A stretch of DNA of 64,000 nucleotides, taken from the NCBI GenBank assembly GCA_964035795.1, contig OZ038320.1, forward strand, positions 28,491,855 to 28,555,854, given 5' to 3'. Of the stretch, positions 1 to 45,828 are shown piece after piece. The stretch comes from Pterobdella sp. o SKG-2022 (taxonomy: Eukaryota; Annelida; Clitellata; Hirudinida; Piscicolidae). The position numbers and the translations under genes were made by a program. The notes beneath the pieces were generated by a model that was not told the DNA's origin, made no database searches, and worked only from the letters and a program-made list of their open reading frames with translations. Each line of letters begins with the position of its first letter. The stretch's first letter is position 1.

Positions 1-778
1 AATTTTGTATCCATAATGGAATATTTGATAAACTCAAAAGCAAAAACTTCAAAATTAGTTTACTTTACTTGTAAAACAGTTAATTACTTTGCCCTAGTTC
101 TCTCGACTACGCAAGCTTTTTGGCAGTAAAATTTGCGTCTTACAAATGAATGAATGAAAAAAATGATAATGATAAATATAGAGTATTGACTAAGCTTTTT
201 GTTACTAACTTGGTATCAGATTGTTAATGAAGTATTTGATGAGCGTATTGGAAAATTGAAAATAACTGAAAACTGTGGTTTGTGTTATCTTTTAGATTCT
301 AAATATTAACAATTTATTCAAAATTCGATAACTTTTTTGCAAAGCTTTTCAATGATTTTTTTTTTTGAGAATAGTTTAATGCTAACTTTTATTTGCTCCA
401 AATGATGAAATTCATTAATAATTTTTCTTTGTTAATTAAAATCTTATACTATAGTAATAAAGATACACTATAGCTTATTATAGTATATTGTAAATCAACA
501 TTCACTATTTTTTTAAAACTTTGTAGCGTTTATTATTTAAGAAAATTATATCTAGCTTATACTTTTACTGCAAAAACATAAAAACAGCACCTCATCATCA
601 TTTTGAGTGCATTGAAAAACAAATTAGAATTTTTTAGTTTATTAATATTACATTAGTGAAGCCTCACAAACTTCAAACAAATTTGAAATCCTACCCACAA
701 AACTCTATACTGATACAAAACATGACTGCTCAAATCAAGGCATATAAAGTACTCTAAAATGAAATTGAACTTCCGCAG
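1..778. other. AT-rich stretch, upstream intron of FReD gene
   Basis: No coding exon was recognised here. The segment ends in a splice acceptor (pyrimidine-rich, then AG at 777-778) that leads into the fibrinogen-domain exon. At least its right part is therefore intron of that gene. Confidence 0.5.
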
Positions 779-1029
779 GGGATAGTTTCTATTGGCAAAA
801 CGGAAGGGAGTTTACAACATACGATGCCGACCATGACCTTAACTCTAAACATAACTGCGCAGAACGTTTTAAAGGTGCCTGGTGGTACAACAAATGTCAC
901 GTTAGCAACTTGAATGGTCTCTACTACAATGGAAAACATGCTTCGTATGCTGATGGTGTAAACTGGAAGTCTTTTTCTTCCTACCACGAGTCTCTGAAGA
1001 GCGTTAGAATGCTCATCAGCATAAAATAA
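779..1029 (+). CDS. Fibrinogen-related domain protein, terminal exon (partial gene)
   Basis: This exon encodes the last 83 residues of a fibrinogen C-terminal (FReD) domain of the ficolin / tachylectin / angiopoietin type. Such proteins are usually secreted lectins or matrix proteins that bind acetylated sugars or other ligands. The translation opens with SFYWQNGREFTTYD and contains the Asp-rich calcium loop DADHDLNSKHNC. It then has the family hallmark KGAWWYNKCHVSNLNG, which carries the conserved disulfide cysteines, and YADGVNW near the end. The reading frame starts two bases into the exon after the acceptor at 777-778 and stops at TAA 1027-1029. The earlier part of the FReD domain must lie on exons left of the window, because nothing matching it is visible in 1-778. 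Ligand and exact subfamily cannot be told from this fragment. Confidence 0.9.
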
Positions 1030-1051
1030 TTGTTTTATTCTGAACGTTTTA

Positions 1052-1057
1052 AATAAA
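1052..1057 (+). terminator. Poly(A) signal of FReD gene
   Basis: A canonical AATAAA lies 23 nt after the stop codon of the fibrinogen-domain exon. Confidence 0.7.
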
Positions 1058-1703
1058 AGAATATCATTAAATAACATCATTGTTTTAGTGGGTGTTTAAG
1101 AATGTTTATTTTCAAAAATTCATGATTAAGTTGTCAACAGGTTTTTGAGTTTTTGAAATTTAAAATAAAGTCAGTTTACTTAAATAAAATGAATTTTCAA
1201 AATTTTTAGAAAAAACCGAAACATGATATAAAACGTATTAAGTTTTCAAAGTTTAATTCAATTTTTTTCAATAATATCTCAAGTTTTATGTGCGCATTTT
1301 TCCTGTTTCCATCATCCATTCATCATCTCGTGATCATGTATCAAAGAATACCTCATTATTTTTATTACCGTTATATATCTGTTTCAATGCGTATGACGGC
1401 TTAACTGAAGGTTTTCTTCAATATCTTAGGGTTTTGAGTTAGTTCATGTTTAGGTCTCATTTTGCAAAGCACATTTTATGGTAATCGATGAAAAGTCTTT
1501 TTAAACTATTATTCTCCCTCTTTAAATATCGCTTCCGTGAGACTTTCAGAAAAAATACATTATAACCGTACGTTTGTTTTAATTGAAATAGGTTGACTGT
1601 GTAACAATGATAACATTTCTTTAAGCTTTTCCAATCAGATACCACACTAACTTCTATACTTAAACAATTTTAATTTTTATTCTATATTTAGATTAATTTT
1701 AGA
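1058..1703. other. Intergenic AT-rich DNA
   Basis: I see no gene or structured element here. Confidence 0.4.
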
Positions 1704-2014
<311 letters not shown>

Positions 2015-3107
2015 CCTATTACCTATTACACAAAATAATTAATTATTTCAAAAAGTCCTAGTTATATATTTCTTCAACGTTTGGTTCTTCTAATCTTCTC
2101 TGTTTTGTCTCGTTTTCTCGGCTTTATTCAGGGTTCCAAAATCTTTTTTGAAAACGCATATTTGTTTTTATGGCCACATTTTTTTAAACACTAAATAGAT
2201 TCAAAATTTCTATCGCCATCGGTAGACTTTGCTTGCAAAAAACATGCTCTAAAAAATTCCATCTTTATTTCCCTATTAGTTCTTTTATTTCTTCTATTTG
2301 GGGATTCCTTCAAAGGTTTTCATTTGATATGCGGCTTGGGTAAAAGATCTAGTCTCAAGAAATCATTTTCTAGGCTTTTCAAGCTTCTGAAAAGAATACT
2401 TCAGTTCAAAGGGCTGAAAAGCCACATAAATTAACAAAAGTTTAAACAGTTTAAGCTTCAGATATTGAAACTGTTTGAAAGAAAAATACTTCATTAAAAA
2501 TTAATGATTTAAACTGCAATTAAGTGTTTTAAAGTAACTGATCAAATTTTTTGTGGTTTTCTTTCAACTTCCTTGACTTTTTATAGACTCACATCGCTTT
2601 TTTTGTTATATGTTATTAAACTTTCCAATGATTTGAAGCAAATAATTTTCCACGTTTGAAGAAAGGCTTCCTACTAAGTGTTGGACAATGTTATTTTTTT
2701 GCAAGTTTTTTTTCTTTTGTTTTATATTTTTAGTAATGAACTGGAAAACAAAGAAAATCAATTAGGTCTTTAATACAACATCTAGTTTAGTTTCTTGAAT
2801 AACTCGAGAAATCTACTTGGTAAAATAAATTATATAAATTTTTCAGCTTGATTCAGACAAAAATTAGCTTTTTTGTTGTTTATTTAAAAAAAAATTCATG
2901 CAGAAGTAGTCAGTAGCTTGAAGTTTTCTTAAGTTCTAGTTACAAGATAGTTCTATTAATTATGCAAATAAAAATCTTTTCAAGTCTCAATGTTTGATGA
3001 GGTTTGTCATAATAATACCCACAAAAAAAGCACTTGCTTTAGAATTTTGGTGGTCTATATTTAAACTTAAAGTAAATAAGTTTAAGCAAACTTAGCGACA
3101 CAAAAAT
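2015..3107. other. Intergenic AT-rich DNA
   Basis: Nothing recognisable beyond AT-rich sequence. Confidence 0.4.
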
Positions 3108-3240
3108 AATTGTGAATCAATAAACACGACAAAACTTAATTTTTCCATTTTCATCAGGTAACCAACTGATGAAGAATATATCGAAAAGCTTCGTCAAAAT
3201 AAAAAATTCAAGTTTTGTCGTGTTTTTATGATTCACAATT
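3108..3240. repeat. Palindromic (fold-back) element
   Basis: Arms of about 30 bp at 3108-3137 and 3210-3240 are inverted copies with one small mismatch region, both carrying AAAACTT / AAGTTTTGTCGTGTTT. The loop of about 70 bp contains a second perfect 8-bp hairpin, TTCATCAG (3150-3157) with CTGATGAA (3166-3173). This nested arrangement resembles the end of a miniature inverted-repeat or fold-back element. No coding capacity. Confidence 0.7.
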
Positions 3241-5031
3241 TTGAGGCTAATTGTTCACAAAACAGAAATAAATTTTTTCATAAACAAAAAATATGGATAA
3301 AAAAAAATAAATTACTAAAAAGTTCTCGTAACAATATAAAAGATATATAATCTTTTAACAAATCAAATAAATATAACAAACTTCAAAATCATATCAGTAC
3401 AAAATAAACAACACTCGCAACACTCGAAACTCAAAAGAAAAACCTGAACAAAACAACAAAAAATCTAAAACCAAAAAAAATTTAAAAGTAAATTGAAAAC
3501 AAAATTAATTCAAACTAGAGAATATAATTTTCCCAGTTATGCAAGAACATACACACCACAGCTACATCGATCGTCGCACAAACGGCTAGTACATACGTCA
3601 TACGTACACGCTTTAAGACACTTCTGACACGCTCATACGCCGTTACTCTACACTTTATAACATTTTTGATATCATTATATTCCATAAACGTATGATTTTT
3701 TTATCAGCGTAGTTCACATTTGTCTCATTCTTCTATCACTGTATTAGCTAGTTTGTATCTTACATTTAGCTATCTTTCACATTTTTATAAGCTCTTTACT
3801 ATTCAATTCAAAAAAATTTTATTTTTTAATACGTTTATATTGTGTTATATCGTTTTTTACATTAGTTTGTTCAACACATTGTATCATAGTTACATCAATA
3901 CCTCTAGTATTCTATCCTTTTATTCAACGCTTGTATTCTAGGAATGCATACCGAATTCTATTGTTGTTTTACTTGGCGTATCGAGTTATATTTATAAATT
4001 CTTTTATATTTGTGTATCTTTTATATGGTATACTGCCATGTTTTTTATATTGATATTCATTTATCTGAGTAAGCTTTTAGGTTTCTATATGATATCTGGT
4101 TAATGCTTTATATATATATTTGAATATTTCATAGAAAATAGATGTCTAATTAATAAGAAGACTTGTAAGATCTCAATTTTATTGTACCATTCACACTATA
4201 TTTGAATACTACTATTTTTAATATTTGAATTTTTATAATATTCTACATCGAGAAAAGTGCTTGAAACGCCTATATTAAGGAGTGTTTCAGTCCGGGCATA
4301 TCATATAATATGTATCCACGCTTAATCTATGACGCTGGATTCTCACTTATTTACTGGAGTATTAGAAATTTTTATACTTCAATAGCATAGTTTTATATGT
4401 ATTGACAAACATATCGATGCTACAAACGACTGTATAGTTGGTGGGATAGAAATCGTCTCAATTTGAGCATGTATAAAACTGCATACTCTTGTATTAGTAT
4501 ATTTGAATGCATTATATATGTACGCTCTTGAATGTTAAAGAAATGTATAAAAAAAATGTATAAAAAATGAAGTAGATTGGCCATTTTATTGCACTAGCGG
4601 GTGTGGAATTGTAACGAGGAAAACATCAAACGGTTTTGCAACGAACAAAATAACGTTTTGCCAATTAATTAGGGAATTTTGGTGTATGAGTATGATATAA
4701 AGACTGAAAAATTATTTTAACTGTTTGTTAATAAAATACTTTGATTGAAAAGCTTTAGCAAAATTTAGTTTACTGATGTGGAATTCTTGCAAGGAAGATT
4801 AATATTTTGTAAAAAAACTGAAGTGACGTTGATTTTAATTCAAAATTGCTAAATAATAAATTATCAACCAAGAATACTATAAATTATCAAGAAACTATCT
4901 TTTCAAATGTTAAAACCAGTTACAAACCTTGAAAAAATTCAAAACCAATAACAAAAAAGAGGAGATTTCTTGTGAGATTTCAATGAACCAGCAACTGAAA
5001 ATTCTCAAGGTTAGACGTCGGTAGATCCACC
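3241..5031. other. 5' flank of the Cav2 gene
   Basis: Between the palindrome and the Cav2 start codon. About 3541-4560 has a different texture from its surroundings: fewer A or T homopolymers, many TAC/GTA/CGT words and a short higher-GC patch at 3541-3660. It may hold promoter or 5' untranslated sequence, but no specific site can be named. Confidence 0.35.
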
Positions 5032-39641
<34,610 letters not shown>

Positions 39642-42600
39642 TCTTCCAAATCTTTGAATTTTTTCATATAACTTTATATAATTTTCAAATTTTTCAAAAT
39701 CATCTTAGATTCATTAATTTTTCAGTACAATAATTAGGTTATAAAAAGGAAAAATTTCTTTCTTCACTCATGGAAAATAGTTTTCGCTTTTTAGTTAAAT
39801 TTTTCATAAGTTAAATTGCTTTATTAGGAAATTCAATTTTGTTCTTTCAATGCATTTGCTTTCATACAAACGTTAGAAACAAAGATGTATACTTTCTTTA
39901 CAAATTAAAACCAGCTTTTTTCCAAAAGACCATAAAGTATACCGGTTTATTCAACTGCCTAAATTATTAAACAATAATAGTAGTAACTAAATAATACCAC
40001 CACTTCTTCGTTATATATTTATAACGCAACTTTTGCGTCTATATGAGTAAAACCATTTATTTTTAATACAACTAAAAGTCCCAATAATGTACAACTGATA
40101 TAAATAGTATCGTTTAAGTTATATTTGAAAATAACACGATTTTTCTTTCTAAATTTTAATTGAATGATTTTTTTTTCTTTTGAAATTGCAAACTCAAGAT
40201 CCACCAAAATTAAGTCAAAATTAGTTAAATAAGATTGATCAATAACGTTTTTGAAATTTTTTGATTGATTTAGTTTGAACTTTGCCACACTACCTATTGC
40301 ACAATTTAAGTTGCCTGTGATTCTCACTTCTATTTTTCATTTTCATAAATTTTGTGTTTTTTGAGCTTTCTAACGTTTTTCTTAATGCCTAAAAATTGTA
40401 CATACAAATGTATTGTAAAAAAAGGTTTATATTTGGCTTTTAATCAAATCAATGTTATTTTACTCAACGATTTTGTTACCAATTTATTCCTTGATCAAGT
40501 TCATTTAATGAAACTTTCTAATCATGTACGCTAAAAGGTCAATTTCACTAAGTTCTTAGCTTCCAGTTATAATAGTTGTTACCAACCGCTTGAAAGCCTT
40601 CTAAGTGACAATTCTTTTTGACTGAAGCTTTATCATGTTTTAACTATTGGTCTATGAGTAACTTTTCTATTCCAGATACAGATTTAAAAACTTCAATTTC
40701 AAGGTTTTTAATAAGAATAGCATCAGAAAAAATTCACCGATAATACAGAAACGCTTTTACTAAATTTTATTAGAAATTCATTAAACGTTACTGTCTTTTT
40801 TTGTGCCAAAAATCATAGAAAACGAATTTCTCTGTTTAATTAAATGTCTTTTTTGTATTAAGAACTAGCCATGGCGATTGGCCTGTTTTGCTTGTTCTCT
40901 TACATATTTCTGAGAAGCTAGTTCACGTAGAGTCAAATGTTCATCTCTTTGATTATAATTTTGAGAGTATTCTTAAACTTGTGAATCTCAATAGATATAA
41001 GTTGACTAATTAAATAAAAAATTTTTTAAAATTGCTTGGTCTATTAGTTAATTTCTTTCATGTTTTGTTACATTGCGAAAAATCTTGAACGTTAATTTGT
41101 TGATTTACTGATACGGCTGCCTCTTTTAGTTCCAATCAACTGTCATTGTTTTTGAGATTTTAGTTGGTTTTTGATGAATTTTTAATTTATTGTGAGATTT
41201 TGAATCTCATATTTCATATTGACATTATATTTAACTTTAATTAATTTTATAGATTTTTGACCATTTTCTTTATTCACCATGTTCTTTTGTTGCTGGATTT
41301 TGACTCTGTTTTGATTACCTATTCGGAACTGTCATTTCAAACGATTTTAGAACATCACTTTGCATCTTTGTTAATAAATAAAAATTGAAACTTGTTTATT
41401 TTCAGTGAAGTATATTAGAACACAAGCCAAACACTTATCGTGAAGATTTCCGTGTCACATTATCAAATTTCGTCACTAATTCTATCCAAATCTCTAACGA
41501 TCCAACGATTAGAAAAAATGAAAGTGAGGATGAATTTAATTTGATATTTTAAAAACTATAGAAAAAGAAAAAAATTTTAGTTTTAGAATTTTATTCATAA
41601 AAGAATTTAATAACTATAAAATTAATTTTTCAATAATTAAAAGCTTTTTTGGTTTATACTGCAACTAAATTTAAGCAAATGTTGAAACTGTGTAAAAATT
41701 TATGATGAATAATTCATGAGAAAGATAAATCAAAAGATGAAAGGTTCATGGATAGTGGCACAGTTAAACAAATGTCTCGGCCGTACATCATAGCGGGTTG
41801 AGTGAACTAATAAACGCTAATTTTGACGTGCTAAAATCAGGTTTTTTCTCAGATTTAAAAAATTATTATTTAGATGCATATATTTTTCCATATTCATAAA
41901 GCTACAGTTGGATTGTTTTGATTCAAATTATTAGAATATTCATCTTGAAAAATTAATTAATAAAAAATTTTTTTCAAATTAGCTAAATTTCCACTAAAAT
42001 AAATATAAAAACAACTCTGATAAAACACAATTAAATTGACAATCTATCGGAAATCTATCAAAAATAATCTCAAAATTAAAATCAAATTGAAATTTTTAAG
42101 TAAAGATCAATAAAAAAGCGAAGATCAATCAAGGTGCCAGGTGTAGGCAAGACGGTGCTTTGGCGTGTAATGATCAATTGAATGGCCAAATAAATTGAGA
42201 TTCAATCGCGCTGGCTTCAGCAAATATTTTTATTAGTATTTTTGTCGGAGTTGCTTCTTCGTCGAATTGATTAACCACACCGGGAAAACTTTAATAAGTA
42301 TACTAATAGGTTTTTTAGTAATTTATTTATATTAATTAGCAATTATTTTAAATTTAATTATAACTTAAATATTAGTTATAAAGAGTTAATATTATCGAAA
42401 TATTTTTCATCTTCTGAAGCATTCAATAATTTAAATTTAACAGTTCATAAAAGCAGCAGCTCATAAAACTAATTTAAAAAGTCATTTTTTATTATTAAAA
42501 TCCACTGAATACATTAAATAACAACTACATTTTCAGATCGGTTTAAAGTTTGGAGCGACTCAGAAAGCGGCTGGATGAGGTAGCTTGTAGTGTTATCACA

Positions 42601-44040
42601 TTTCATTGTAACTAAAAGTTCTTTGAAGATATATTCTTGAAAAATTAAAATCTCATCATGAGTCACTTCATTGATTAAGCTTTTAAAAAGTTTATATAAA
42701 TTGTGAATAAAGTTTAAAAAGCATGACAAATTAAAACGTATATTTTAACCGCTTTAGTAAATAGTGTTCATAATCTCTTGTGTTTAATCCTTGTTCACAT
42801 CTGAATACTGTACGTTTCTGTATTTTTTCAAATTATAAAAATTCTAATTGCTTCTAAATTAATTTAAAACATAAATGCTAAAAATTCCTTGAAGAAAAAT
42901 AAAAACTAACCTGATACAACACATTGGAGTAAAATTAAAACAATAAAAGTATAGAAAATAACTAGCAATAGCTAAACAATTATCTAACCAGTTAATTCTA
43001 TTTCAACAATCATTAACATGAAAGCTAAATTTAAAATCGATTCAACCACTACTACAATTAAATTCAAATTGTTTAATGCAAATTCTTAATATGAACAATG
43101 TGCACAAAAACAAACAAAAGTACTACCAGATGTCGGACTTTTTCAATCAATATCTTCAAACATCAACACCTCAACATTAATTATTTTTCAATTTTTCCAC
43201 ACCATGACCATTAAAAAATCGATCAATTAGACATACAAAATCAAGTCAAAGCTCTTAATAAGGTTCTAGCTAACATTATATAACTATCTATTATGATATA
43301 CAAATCATCTTAACAATCAAAACTGATAAGAATTCTAATAATAATAACAATAGTACTAATAACACAATAAAAATCTATTTCATCATTAATATGAAAAAAT
43401 ACTAACATAAATTGTGAAAAGCTTTTTAAACCCTCATAAGTTGATAGAACAATTGAAATAAATCGCACGTTTGAAAATTCATACTTTTAACAAACCTAAC
43501 TTTATTACTTCATAAAAAACAACTGATGAATAGCATTGGTCTAAAGTAGCCAGATGATTCATGCAGGAAACAATTATTAATTTTGTATGCTATATATTTG
43601 ATGCTTTTGGAGAAGTGGTCTAAAAGTTTGTTTTTTAAGTGAAGTTATAATAAGAGAATGCTGATGCGGTGTTTCGCTTGAAATAGTTGTTTAGATTTCT
43701 ATTGTCGAAAGTTATAACCACCATTATATCTGAATATATAGCCATTCAGTAAATATCTAGACCATTTTTTTTTCAAATAAGAAATGATTGAAAAAAAGAC
43801 AGTTTAATTTTGTCATTGGAGCAGTTCTTTCAAATAGATATAACTATCAATGATAAAACGTACTCGCTCATTGTCTACCGAAATCCTTTTTGAACTGTTA
43901 ATAAAAAGCCTTAATAACTCAAACTGGACAGTTACAAGTCTAAATTAAAAAGTATGTTTTTTTTGCTAACCATCCGATCATAAGAAAAAAAGAGACCACA
44001 AAAACACACCTTCATGACATCCTTCACCTTTTCACTGCTC
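39642..44040. other. 3' flank of Cav2
   Basis: AT-rich sequence that should include the Cav2 3' UTR. The nearest plausible poly(A) signal I see is ATTAAA at 39904-39909. A somewhat GC-richer patch lies at about 42125-42300 without a recognisable gene. Confidence 0.4.
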
Positions 44041-44049
44041 AAAAATAAG

Positions 44050-44175
44050 TACCACATAGGGCTTCGAGAGTGTGGACCGACCCCGTAAGAGCGGCTGAGC
44101 TTCTCGACCACTGGACGGTCTTGATGGGGACATGAGGAACACCCAACAAGACTAGGGTGCTCGGAATAAAAAAAA
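44050..44175. repeat. GC-rich, A-tailed structured island (SINE-like or retroposed small RNA)
   Basis: About 110 bp of clearly GC-rich sequence in AT-rich surroundings, followed directly by a run of nine A (44167-44175). It contains complementary blocks, for example CGAGA/TCTCG and CACCC/GGGTG flanking short loops. The part TTGATGGGGAC, then GGAACACC, then GGGTGCT is reminiscent of the 3' half of 5S rRNA, but the 5' half does not match convincingly. Most likely a SINE or pseudogene of a small RNA; identity not established. Confidence 0.45.
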
Positions 44176-45818
44176 AGACTACAGTTTTATAACATGTTAT
44201 CGAATTGCCATTTTGCCATCAAATCAGAACTTCAAAACTTGAAGTAATTTTATACAGACGAAAGTGTTTATACTAGCAAGGGAAATAAAAAAAATGAAGA
44301 TTACATGGTTCAGCATGACTTAAATTAGAGTTTGGTTACAGTGTTTATGAAAACTACACTCAGTTTTTGACTTTTAACGTGAAAATTTTTTCAAAACTCT
44401 TTAACAGATAAGTCCCATGCATTGGAAAAACTCAAGTAAAAACAATTCTTTATTTTATTGAGAACCAAAACTACAGGATAATTTGAACTTAATTGGAAGC
44501 AAAAACTCCAATTAAATATGAAGAATCTTAAACCATTGTCTTTCAACCATACTTTTCAATCAGAAAAGTATTCTGAACAAATTTTGATGATTTCCATCCC
44601 AATAATAATCATACAACTTTTCTATAATGATGTTTACTCAGTAAGTGTTAAAATGAACGTTTTGAAAACATTGATTTTTTTTTATTTTCTATTCTTTATT
44701 TGAAAAAATACCTTTTAGTTTAACTAATTAACTACGATGTTTAAAAAAAAATATTATTATATGTGTGTGTTAAATAGATATTAGCTTATGTATGGTAAGT
44801 AGATATTAGATATAGTTGTATTCAATAGATAAAATGCATATATACACAAACTAATCAGAAACATAGTGTACATCACAAGCAACATATTAACTAATCATTA
44901 AAAAATTTCAGAAACAAGATTGAGCAAAAGATTCAATATAAAGCTATCCACCTTTGGAAGACCGGTGATTATGTTGTTCAAGGTAATTACAACTAATCCC
45001 TGTGTTTCAGAGGTGTTTGAAAAATTCTGTGGCTTCCAGCGGTCAAGAAGCAGGGCAATGCGTTGTCCCTATATGTGATGTGGGATGGGTTGGAAATGTT
45101 ATTAATTATACTATAGTGCAAAGGTCCATATTTTAAAATTTTTGGATAAAAATTTTAAGAATATTTTAATAAAAATTTCCTAATAAAAGTTCTATTATAT
45201 TATTTTTATTCTCATTATGGCTTAAAATAAGCATTGTTAAAATAATGTAATTAAATAGCATCTAGTTTTATACTTCAAATTATAAGTTGAAACAAGAAAG
45301 GCTTTGTAATATTAAATAAAGTTTCAAGTGTTGCCATGTTAAATGTTCACGAATAACTTGAGTTCTTAGTGCCCTGAAGCAAGAATTTTCTCAAAATCCA
45401 CAATTTCATGTTTTGTAGGTTCAAATGCATCTGTTGTGGATAGTGAGTGGCATTTTAAACCTTTCTCAAAAAGGATGGGTAGGTTTGTTCTTAGTCTATC
45501 TCGTTTTTCGTTTTGTTTTGAAGAAAACATTTGTAGTTTTACTTTTCAGCAAAACATGGTCACTTATCTGCAGCTGCCAATCTCGTTTTTTCACATTTTT
45601 GCAGATATACATTTTAGTTAAAAGATTCTAAATGCATGTTTCACCATTTTTGGTTATTGACCTTTCCATTTTTTTGTTTATCGACCATGTGCTGCGGCCC
45701 AAAAGCTAGATTGATTGAATGCATGCTACAAAGAATATGGTAAAATTTAAAAAGTTTACTTAACTCTATTTTAGGCTTTATAGACTCTGCTTTTTTAGAT
45801 CTTTTTTAGTTTATGTAT
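44176..45818. other. Intergenic AT-rich DNA
   Basis: No gene I can support. A GC-richer segment around 44912-45130 has short open frames, but no consistent gene model. Confidence 0.35.
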
Positions 45819-45828
45819 AACTACCATT
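45819..45828 (+). repeat. Target-site duplication, left copy
   Basis: AACTACCATT, repeated exactly at 49395-49404 just after the poly(A) end of the retroelement. Confidence 0.75.

Noticed and set aside
754..1080. 108-codon open frame on the minus strand
   Set aside because: It is the antisense shadow of the fibrinogen-domain exon; the plus strand has the clear domain and splice acceptor.
3166..3186. Hammerhead-ribozyme-like core (CTGATGA followed by GAAA)
   Set aside because: Stems I and III do not pair and stem II is only two pairs. CTGATGAA is already used in a simple 8-bp hairpin with TTCATCAG.
3720..3941. 73-codon hydrophobic open frame
   Set aside because: The amino-acid bias (Phe, Tyr, Ile, Leu, Ser) is what AT-rich noncoding DNA yields; no family resemblance or gene context.
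40019..40327. 102-codon minus-strand open frame after the Cav2 gene
   Set aside because: No recognisable domain. One or two frames of this length are expected by chance in 64 kb of such AT-rich DNA.
42130..42180. Short P-loop-like peptide (PGVGKT) in a GC-richer patch
   Set aside because: The frame is about 15 codons, with no splice context and no other ATPase motifs.
44912..45136. Possible pair of exons with coding-like peptides
   Set aside because: The implied intron would be only 28 nt and two different frames look equally plausible, so no model can be supported.
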